64,000 bases of DNA from an uncultured Actinomycetes bacterium (GTDB taxonomy: Bacteria; Actinomycetota; Actinomycetes; Nanopelagicales; Nanopelagicaceae), in NCBI GenBank assembly GCA_903822425.1, contig CAIJOY010000029.1:20544-84543 (forward strand), in the 5' to 3' direction. The notes beneath the pieces are model-generated. The model had not been told where the DNA came from and did not search any database. It saw nothing but the letters and a program-made list of their open reading frames with translations. Positions 57,514 to 64,000 of the stretch are shown piece after piece; positions within the stretch are counted from its first letter, which is position 1, and each line of letters starts with the position of its first letter. The translations under genes and the position numbers were made by a program.

Positions 57514-58321
57514 CCGCTCCTTGAGTAAGCCCTGCAACAATTTGGCGATTAAAAGCAACATAGAGCGCAATCATTGGCACCGTCACCATCGTTAATGCAG
57601 CAAAGAGCATTTGATAATCAGTTACATATTTAGATGAGAAGGAGAGAAGACCTGTAGGGATTGTTTTCAACGATTCATCTTGAACATAGAGCAGGGCAAG
57701 TAAGAACTCATTCCATGCACTGAGGGCAGAGAAGATTCCAACAGTGACTAAAGCAGGACGAATGATAGGAAACATCAAGAAGCGATAGGTCTGCATGTCT
57801 GTGCTTCCGTCGATGCGCGCCGCTTCGAAGAGCTCTTTTGGAAGTGAATCGATGTAGGTTTTGATGAGCCAAATTGCAAGGGGAATTCCCATGGATGCAT
57901 AGGGAATGATCAGCGCCCATCTAGTGTCCTTGAGATTGAAGAGTTCGAATTCTTGATTTTGCATAATGAAATATGACTGAACAGGCAGGAGCAACCCTAG
58001 AGTGAATAGAACAATGATGGATTTGGATCCAGCAAATTTAAGACGACTTAAAGCGAAACCCGCCATTGATGCAGTTGTTAAAACGATCGCTGTTGAAGCT
58101 GCAGTTGCGATGATGCTGTTCATCGCATACTTACCGATCCCACCAATTCGCCAGGCCTGTGCAAAGACGCCGAAATGAAAAGAAGTTGGAAGAGAAAGTG
58201 GACTTTGTGAAATTTGTGCGTTTGTTTTAAAGGAGCTGTAAAACATCCAGAAAAGTGGTGCTAGTGCAAAAATCGAATAAGCGGTAACAACCAGGTGAAG
58301 AGCCCAACGTCTAATCTTCAT
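57503..58321 (-). CDS. ABC sugar transporter permease (MalG type), second importer
   Basis: 272 residues, six membrane helices; EAA loop SLPKELFEAARIDGSTDMQT followed by FPIIRPA. Last gene of the minus-strand operon, 2 bases after the MalF-type permease. No ATPase gene accompanies it, so it probably shares one with the first importer. Confidence 0.92.
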   Translation of the reverse strand: MKIRRWALHLVVTAYSIFALAPLFWMFYSSFKTNAQISQSPLSLPTSFHFGVFAQAWRIGGIGKYAMNSIIATAASTAIVLTTASMAGFALSRLKFAGSKSIIVLFTLGLLLPVQSYFIMQNQEFELFNLKDTRWALIIPYASMGIPLAIWLIKTYIDSLPKELFEAARIDGSTDMQTYRFLMFPIIRPALVTVGIFSALSAWNEFLLALLYVQDESLKTIPTGLLSFSSKYVTDYQMLFAALTMVTVPMIALYVAFNRQIVAGLTQGAVKG

Positions 58322-58323
58322 CG

Positions 58324-59202
58324 CTAGTACTCCACATCTACTCGAGTACGTTTTTGCCAGATATTGAAAATTAAAGCCATACTCAAGCCAATTAGTGAAA
58401 CGATAATGGCAAGGGCTGATCCATATCCGAATTCACCATCTCTAAAGACCGATTTCACCATAAATGTAGTTGGTACTTCAGTGGTGTGATACGGGCCGCC
58501 ATCTGTAAGAACATAGAAAAGATCAAAACCTTGTAGCCCGCCGGTAATGCAGATCAATATAGCAATCGAGGTCACCTGGCGGATCATAGGAACTTTTATT
58601 TTGGTGAAGATATTCATCTCACCTGAGCCATCTAGGCGAGCTGATTCAATGACATCAGAGGGTAGGCGATTCAAAGCCGCAGTAAAGATCGCCATGTAAA
58701 AGCCTGAAAATACCCAACCAGAGACAAAGCAGATAGATAGAAGGGCGGTTTTAGTATCTCCTAGCCATATATGTTGCCAACTTGCGAGGCCAAAGGAGCT
58801 CAATATCGCATTGAGAATTCCGTAATCTGAGTTAAAGATCGCCCGCCATAAAACTGCGATAACGACCATCGGTAACATCACGGGGATAAAAAGTGCGATG
58901 CGATAAAAAGATGAATGCTTTAAGGAGGAGGTGAAACCTGCCAGTAGGAGTCCAAGCAGAACTTCCAGAAAGAGCGTGGCAACAATATAAATACCTACGT
59001 GGATGAATGTAGAACGGAAAATCGCATCGGCAAAGGCTCGCGTGTAGTTGGCGATTCCAGCAAAGGTGGGTGAATCAAACCCGTCCCACCTCATAAAACT
59101 CAGGACAATTGTTCCGATAAAGGGCAGGAGTACCGCAAAGGAGTAGAGCAACACTGCTGGTGCAACAAGAATAAAGACGCCAAGGCGTGAAGTTGGTTTC
59201 AT
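58324..59202 (-). CDS. ABC sugar transporter permease (MalF type), second importer
   Basis: 292 residues, six membrane helices; EAA loop LPSDVIESARLDGSGEMNIF followed by VPMIRQ. ATG 59202 lies in the loop of a 9-bp inverted repeat that may modulate translation. Follows the binding-protein gene by 34 bases. Confidence 0.92.
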   Translation of the reverse strand: MKPTSRLGVFILVAPAVLLYSFAVLLPFIGTIVLSFMRWDGFDSPTFAGIANYTRAFADAIFRSTFIHVGIYIVATLFLEVLLGLLLAGFTSSLKHSSFYRIALFIPVMLPMVVIAVLWRAIFNSDYGILNAILSSFGLASWQHIWLGDTKTALLSICFVSGWVFSGFYMAIFTAALNRLPSDVIESARLDGSGEMNIFTKIKVPMIRQVTSIAILICITGGLQGFDLFYVLTDGGPYHTTEVPTTFMVKSVFRDGEFGYGSALAIIVSLIGLSMALIFNIWQKRTRVDVEY

Positions 59203-59211
59203 GCCTTGGCG
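59178..59211 (-). promoter_or_regulatory. Inverted repeat around the second importer's permease start
   Basis: CGCCAAGGC (59178-59186) and GCCTTGGCG (59203-59211) are perfect complements 16 bases apart. The permease ATG (59200-59202) falls in the loop beside the stem. Confidence 0.5.
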
Positions 59212-59236
59212 CCTTTCTTCTTAACGACGCGTGAGT

Positions 59237-60514
59237 TTACTGAGTGCTCACTTTTGTTTGTGCATCATCGAGTGCTTGTTGTGGCGTCTTAACTCCATCA
59301 AGTACTTCTGAGGTTGCAGTATTGAGTGCATCTGCCATCTTTAAGTCATATCCGGTGTCAGGTGGAGCAACAATTCTGGCACCCGAATTGAGTAGATCAA
59401 CCATGGATTTGCTGAGTAGATCCATCATCGCAGAGTCACCAGCCTTAGCTACCGGAGTAATTCCGGCGGCAGACCATTTCGCAACCATGTCGGCTGAGAA
59501 TGCGCTCTTCAAGAAATCAACTGCCTTATCTTGTTTCGCGCTCTTGGCATTGACGATATATCCAGTTGTTACCGCCATGATGCTTCCTTGATCACCAGCG
59601 CCGCCATCGATGGCTGGCAAGTTAAACCAACTCATATTCATATTTGGCGCATCTTTAATCTGGTTGCTAATGATCCAAGAGCCAATAGGCAACATCGCCG
59701 CTTTATTTTGGAAAAAGAGCGAATAGCCTTCATTGTCGGTAATGGAGTTAGCACTGGCATTGATGTAACCGGCTGCGTGTAAGTCAGCGACATATTGCAA
59801 AGCCTTTACAAACTCAGGGGAGTTCATTGGCTTTTGCTTGCTCAGCACCTGATCATAAAGAGCATCTCCTGCAACACGCGAATAGAGATGTCCAAACCAG
59901 TTACCGGCTACCCAAAGATCTTTGTTGCCGATAGAAAATGGAGTAATACCAGCAGCTTTGAGTTTCTTGCAATCATCGAGCATTTGCGCCCACGTTGTTG
60001 GAGCAGCTGTGATCCCTACTTTGGCGAAGATATCTTTGTTATACCAAATGACGTTGGTAACATCTGAAGTATAAGGAACCATGCGAATCTTGCCATCGAT
60101 GGTTGTGGCTGCAAATGCGCCATCATTGAATTCTGCACCGAGTCCACTGCTGGAAACAGCGTCGGTAATATCTGCGGCATAACCGTCGGCTAATTTGTTT
60201 TGTAAACGTGCTCCAGCCCATTCGAAGTAAACATCTGGAGGATTCCCGCTGGTAAGCAAATTCTTAAGACCGATTGTTTCGTAGAGGTCATCATTTTGAA
60301 CCTGGAACTGAACATCCCAGCCAGGGTTATTAGCTTTGAACGCAGTCGCCACTTCATCCCACACCGCTTGTGCATCGGATCCACCGCTGCCATAGGCAAC
60401 GCGCAGGACTTTATCTGCTGTATCGGCTTTGCTGCAGGCTGTTGTTACACCCAAAGAAAGCACCATAGTGAGAATAAGTAAGGATTTTGACGTGAAGCTC
60501 TTTTTGATATTCAC
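59237..60514 (-). CDS. ABC sugar-binding lipoprotein, second importer
   Basis: 425 residues. Lipoprotein signal: LILTMVLSLGVTTAC with lipid-bearing Cys27. Family 1 binding-protein features: GNPPDVYFEWAGARLQNKL and WYNKDIFAKVGI, followed by TTWAQM. GTG 60514 is chosen because GGGAG lies 4 bases upstream; the frame extends to 60553. Unlike the first importer's protein it is lipid-anchored. Substrate unknown. Confidence 0.9.
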   Translation of the reverse strand: MNIKKSFTSKSLLILTMVLSLGVTTACSKADTADKVLRVAYGSGGSDAQAVWDEVATAFKANNPGWDVQFQVQNDDLYETIGLKNLLTSGNPPDVYFEWAGARLQNKLADGYAADITDAVSSSGLGAEFNDGAFAATTIDGKIRMVPYTSDVTNVIWYNKDIFAKVGITAAPTTWAQMLDDCKKLKAAGITPFSIGNKDLWVAGNWFGHLYSRVAGDALYDQVLSKQKPMNSPEFVKALQYVADLHAAGYINASANSITDNEGYSLFFQNKAAMLPIGSWIISNQIKDAPNMNMSWFNLPAIDGGAGDQGSIMAVTTGYIVNAKSAKQDKAVDFLKSAFSADMVAKWSAAGITPVAKAGDSAMMDLLSKSMVDLLNSGARIVAPPDTGYDLKMADALNTATSEVLDGVKTPQQALDDAQTKVSTQ

Positions 60515-60644
60515 AAGACTCCCATTTCCTATGTTGGACTTACTTAATGGCAATTCTTATGGGCTATTTCGGCCAAAGCAAGGGTTAACGCCGAGAGCTT
60601 GGGCGAAATTATGAGTTCATACATTCCGATTACACGGGATTAGA

Positions 60645-60656
60645 TAGCCTTCCTCC
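60645..60656 (+). promoter_or_regulatory. Leaderless -10 box of GNAT gene
   Basis: TAGCCT (60645-60650) ends six bases before ATG 60657. Confidence 0.5.
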
Positions 60657-61277
60657 ATGGCAACCCTGCATTTTGATTCCGGCGCTCTACTTCGATCGGC
60701 CTTGGAAAGTGATAGGGCCGATCTTTATCGCGTATGTCTTGAAACAGGAGATTCTGGGGCTGATGCAACGCAGATGTATGCCCTTCGCGAAATGTTGGGA
60801 GAGATCTACGTAGGTGCCTACTTAACTTTTGATCCGAGTTTCACTTTCGCACTCGTTGATGACGATGTCTCTGGTTATGTCCTGGCTGCTTTTGATACTA
60901 CAACGTATGAAGAGCGCTTTGAAATCGATTGGCTACCGATGTTGCTGCGTAAGTACGCTTCTGTGGACCCAACTCAATTTACCAGTGAGGAAACAGGTTT
61001 AATCAACTTCATGAAAAATCCAGTCCGGACACCAGAGGCAATTGCCAAAGAATTTCCTAGCCAGATTCACATCGACATTGTTGAAAAGAGTCAAGGCAAA
61101 GGTTACGGAAAAGCGATGATGCAACATTTGATGAAAGAGTTAGCTTCAGCTGGTTCACCAGGTGCGCACCTACACATGTCACCCACAAACACTCGTGCCT
61201 ATAATTTTTATCTGGGGTTAGGGTTTGATTTGGCCCATAAGGGCGATAATGAATGGTTGATGACTAAGAAATTTTAA
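60657..61277 (+). CDS. GNAT family N-acetyltransferase
   Basis: 206 residues. The acetyl-CoA loop is KSQGKGYGKAMMQHLM near residue 141-156, followed by the MSPTNTRAYNFYLGLGFD C-terminal motif. The layout with SQIHIDI before the loop resembles GNATs related to the acetyltransferase-like domain of O-GlcNAc hydrolases. Between a sugar importer and a SIS protein, a role on amino sugars is possible but unproven. Confidence 0.87.
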   Translation: MATLHFDSGALLRSALESDRADLYRVCLETGDSGADATQMYALREMLGEIYVGAYLTFDPSFTFALVDDDVSGYVLAAFDTTTYEERFEIDWLPMLLRKYASVDPTQFTSEETGLINFMKNPVRTPEAIAKEFPSQIHIDIVEKSQGKGYGKAMMQHLMKELASAGSPGAHLHMSPTNTRAYNFYLGLGFDLAHKGDNEWLMTKKF

Positions 61278-61284
61278 AAAGCAG

Positions 61285-62040
61285 CTAGTCAAGAATAGGA
61301 ATGCGTCGCAGATATTTAGCAAATAAAAGTGCGTTGTGAGAATCCCCGCCATCTAGATTTGAACTCAAAAAGAGATCTGGAGTGAAGCCTTCTTTAGCTA
61401 ATAACCCAACTGTCTCAACAATCACGCTCTGGAGCAGGAAAGCACCGATGATTGTAGAAGTTGCACCAACAGCCGTTGGAATGCCATCGATCTTGACTGA
61501 TGCATCTCCGGGCAGTCCACCATTATCCAAAACCACATCTGCAATTTGGTGAAGACGTTGTCCGGTTCCAGACCTAGCTGCAGCACTTGTTGCATGGTTA
61601 ACACTGGTTAAAGCGATAACCGTGAGACCCAAAGATTGCGCGCGCTTAGCTAATTCTAGGGTTGCACCATTGCCGCCAGAATTTGAGATAACGATGAGGC
61701 AATCTCCACTAGTCATTGGATGGCTTGCAAGTAAATGATCAACTACTCCAGGTTGGCGTTCCTTGGCTGTGGCAGAGACAACTGATTTATGAAGCATCAA
61801 GTCATCGTTAACAACTAAAGAAACATTTGCTAAGCCACCTGCGCGGTAAAAGATCTCCTCGGCGAGAAGGTGTGAGTGTCCGGTGCCGAAGGTGTGAATC
61901 AATTTATCGTTTTTGATAGATGCCACAAGCGCCTTTGCAGCGCTAACTATATTGGCCCGCTGGGCTTGGCTTTGTTGTGCAAGCAGGGAAGATACTTGGT
62001 GTGCAAAAGTATCTAAAGGATTGGCACCTTCTTGCATCAT
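61285..62040 (-). CDS. SIS domain sugar isomerase-like protein (UPF0309-like), second copy
   Basis: 251 residues. IHTFGTGHSHLLAEEIFYRA and LIVISNSGGNGATLELAKRA are the two phosphosugar loops, and the C-terminal NLDGGDSHNALLFAKYLRRI contains conserved histidine. Same family as the SIS gene at 4274, but clearly diverged. ATG 62040 is set by TATGAT (62047-62052), six bases before it on the minus strand. Reaction unknown. Confidence 0.85.
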   Translation of the reverse strand: MMQEGANPLDTFAHQVSSLLAQQSQAQRANIVSAAKALVASIKNDKLIHTFGTGHSHLLAEEIFYRAGGLANVSLVVNDDLMLHKSVVSATAKERQPGVVDHLLASHPMTSGDCLIVISNSGGNGATLELAKRAQSLGLTVIALTSVNHATSAAARSGTGQRLHQIADVVLDNGGLPGDASVKIDGIPTAVGATSTIIGAFLLQSVIVETVGLLAKEGFTPDLFLSSNLDGGDSHNALLFAKYLRRIPILD

Positions 62041-62052
62041 GTCGTGATCATA
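62041..62052 (-). promoter_or_regulatory. Leaderless -10 box of second SIS gene
   Basis: On the minus strand TATGAT (62047-62052) ends six bases before the ATG at 62040. Confidence 0.5.
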
Positions 62053-62083
62053 CCCGTCAACTAAAGCGGATCAAAGCTTAAAA

Positions 62084-64000
62084 CTATGGCGTAACTGTGA
62101 AACCAGCAAAATTGAAGTCAGCGCCGTATGAGTTTTGGATGTAGATCGGTCCAGTAGTTGCACCAGACTGAACAACGGCGGTAATTTCTGTAGAGCTGAC
62201 ACCAGTAATGGATGCCATATCTTCAAAGTTAAGTTGAACAATTGTCACACCATCAAGGCCCACTCCAGTGATTCTAATAAGGGTTCCGATTGGACCTGAT
62301 GAGGCGGAGATACTTGTAATTGAAGGAGCAGCGGTAGCAATCTTGCTCCAACTTGTTCCTCCGCCAGTGACGGTTACTCCGTGACTTGATCCACCAGAAG
62401 TAGCGTTCGAGGTTTGTGTCAGATATTGATAAAAATTGATATTGGCAGTATCGGTTGCACTTAAGTAATTCGTACTTTGAGCGCGAGTAAAAGTTATGGT
62501 GCAATATCCAGATGATGTAGTTGTGAGAGTGGATCCAGAGAGAGCGCACCCAGTTGCAGTACCACCTGAGATTGCATAGCTAATGCTGCCTGTTCCCAAA
62601 CCACCGGATGCGACCAATGTGAATGGGGAGTCATACACTGCCTCTAAAGTCGAAAAGTCTAGAAACCCAGTATCTGCAATACGCTCTATTGTTAATACAC
62701 CGTTTACATATGTGATTCCTGCATATTGGCTTTCATGACCACTGGCCAAAGCAGCGGCGCTAGGAATGATGGAATAGCTTCCAGCATTAACAGGGACCGA
62801 ACTGCTAATAGTCTGGTCTACAGTTCTTGTTATATCAAAAGCACGTATCGGATGAACCTGCGCTGTCTGGATGGATTTATAGCTGAACCCGTAGGCGTCG
62901 TCTTCTGCGCCGACTTCATTCCACTCATATGAGACCCAATGCGAATGGACTTGATAATCAAAACCTATAGATGCTGCCTGAGATTTAATTTCGACGAATT
63001 CCTGGGCATTAGGCAGATACCAATCATGGAAACCGCCACCTGCATAGGCAGCGGCAAGATTTCCAGCATCTCCACTGTTACAACCAGCGACCATGTTTGC
63101 CGTATTTGTTTCGCCATTTCCAAGTCCGGAATAAGTTCCAACTAACGCGCTACTTCCCGCTCCAGTGCACCAATGTGCCGATGGGTCGACTGTAGTTGAT
63201 GCGTCATACCAATTGGTGGGTGCAAATTCTAAGTATCGGCCCCACGCTTCAGTGATTCCGGCATCGTAGAAAACTTTTCCACCCCCAGGTCCAATGTCTC
63301 CAATTTGGCAGGAACCTCCCATCGCACAGGTATTGAGGAGGGCATATGAGTAAGTAACGGATGTGGTTGCATCACCAGCGATGAGACCTGTTGTTATAGC
63401 TGAATTTGTTAAGGAAATCCCGTTGGGAGAAAAATCAAATGAATTCGGGGAAGTGGCAGTAACTGTAAGTGCGGCAGCTAGATTAAGAGTCAGGGTGATG
63501 TCATATGTTGCAGTGGCACCTAATGAATCGGTCGCAGTTATTGTGAGGCTATAACTTCCATGTGGCACACCCACACCAACTTGAAGAATGGCTTGGTTGG
63601 TTGTTGCCGTATTCAAGGTGATTCCCGAAGTCGCTGAGGGGTCAGCGAGAGTGAAAGTCTTGTTTCCAGTGCCTAGAGTTGCAGTGATGGTGTCGTAAGC
63701 CGCAATTCCATAAGTAGTCGTGAGCGCATTCGTTGTGCCGCTTAGTGATATAGCTCCGTTGATAGTCACTGTGGTCGTTGTGTTAGTTGCCGAATAATTC
63801 GTCGAGTTAGCAGAGCTCATCAAGACAGCACATGAACCTGCTGTTGCGATAGTGATGCGACCAGTAGATGAATTCACAGAACACGCAGATGAAGAAGTGG
63901 AATACGTCGGGGTTGCACTGCCGGTGGTTGTTGCAGTGGAGGTATCCAACGTTCCACCGGAGGAATAAGTCACGCTATTGGAATTGGGATAGGCAAGGGC
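62084..64000 (-). CDS. Large secreted/surface repeat protein, C-terminal part (5' end beyond window)
   Basis: The frame is open to the right edge, so at least 638 residues are the C-terminal part of a larger protein. In order: Ser/Thr-rich repeats like SGSCTVVASQ-type Ig/MBG domains; a cadherin/He_PIG-like segment; a DUF1566-like lectin-type block (QIGDIGPGGGKVFYDAG through FHDWYLPNAQEFVEI); further MBG-like repeats (CALSGSTLTTTSSGYCTITF); and an IPT/TIG domain at the end (PSITSISASSGPIGTLIRIT). No membrane anchor or sorting signal follows. Probably an adhesin or sugar-binding surface protein. Confidence 0.85.
   Translation of the reverse strand, partial: ALAYPNSNSVTYSSGGTLDTSTATTTGSATPTYSTSSSACSVNSSTGRITIATAGSCAVLMSSANSTNYSATNTTTTVTINGAISLSGTTNALTTTYGIAAYDTITATLGTGNKTFTLADPSATSGITLNTATTNQAILQVGVGVPHGSYSLTITATDSLGATATYDITLTLNLAAALTVTATSPNSFDFSPNGISLTNSAITTGLIAGDATTSVTYSYALLNTCAMGGSCQIGDIGPGGGKVFYDAGITEAWGRYLEFAPTNWYDASTTVDPSAHWCTGAGSSALVGTYSGLGNGETNTANMVAGCNSGDAGNLAAAYAGGGFHDWYLPNAQEFVEIKSQAASIGFDYQVHSHWVSYEWNEVGAEDDAYGFSYKSIQTAQVHPIRAFDITRTVDQTISSSVPVNAGSYSIIPSAAALASGHESQYAGITYVNGVLTIERIADTGFLDFSTLEAVYDSPFTLVASGGLGTGSISYAISGGTATGCALSGSTLTTTSSGYCTITFTRAQSTNYLSATDTANINFYQYLTQTSNATSGGSSHGVTVTGGGTSWSKIATAAPSITSISASSGPIGTLIRITGVGLDGVTIVQLNFEDMASITGVSSTEITAVVQSGATTGPIYIQNSYGADFNFAGFTVTP

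Overview
The window reads as a chromosomal segment of a streamlined, moderately low-GC actinobacterium. The best guess is the freshwater acI group (Nanopelagicales, Planktophila-like); no rRNA is present to test this. Evidence: the actinobacterial order gltX, tRNA-Gln, tRNA-Glu, an NdgR-type IclR regulator divergent from leuCD, HU with a lysine tail, plsC, gpsA, ddl, a lone RAM-domain protein, thiL, rpmB, recG, rsmD, coaD, a SepIVA-like coiled coil, DUF177, rpmF, rnc, smc, ftsY, amt, glnB, glnD, ffh, rpsP, khpA, rimM, trmD. Genes are tightly packed, with many ATGA or TAGTG overlaps.

Layout. 1-5.7 kb: a carbohydrate ABC importer (binding protein and two permeases, no ATPase gene), a ROK kinase-like protein, a SIS sugar isomerase-like protein and a convergent PIG-L deacetylase-like gene, probably for an amino-sugar-like substrate. 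5.9-9.8 kb: comEA, comEC, holA. 9.9-19.2 kb: rpsT, lepA, hemW, hrcA, dnaJ, rsmE, HIT, phoH, ybeY, corC. 19.2-23.3 kb: FAA hydrolase, gltX, two tRNAs, a DinB-like protein and an ArAE/FUSC membrane protein. 23.3-31.2 kb: regulator/leuCD, HU, phospholipid and cell-wall precursor genes, thiL, rpmB. 31.3-48.5 kb: recG to trmD housekeeping block with nitrogen control (amt-glnB-glnD) and SRP (ftsY, ffh). 48.5-64 kb: more variable region with an acyl-ACP desaturase, an amidotransferase, an APC permease, a CoA transferase plus glutaryl-CoA dehydrogenase-like pair, two tandem secreted paralogues of unknown function, a second ABC sugar importer on the minus strand, a GNAT protein, a second SIS protein and the C-terminal part of a large surface protein that runs off the right edge.

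The most striking genome-scale signal is a recurring TANNNT box exactly six bases before the start codon of many genes on both strands, indicating widespread leaderless transcripts. Three genes (comEC, the FUSC gene and rnc) have recognisable N-terminal coding sequence upstream of any ATG, GTG or TTG. Two tandem-repeat tracts in divergent intergenic regions, several perfect palindromes and a pair of back-to-back hairpins inside the first ABC operon are the main regulatory curiosities. I did not find a CRISPR array, prophage, insertion sequence or an obvious new defence system.
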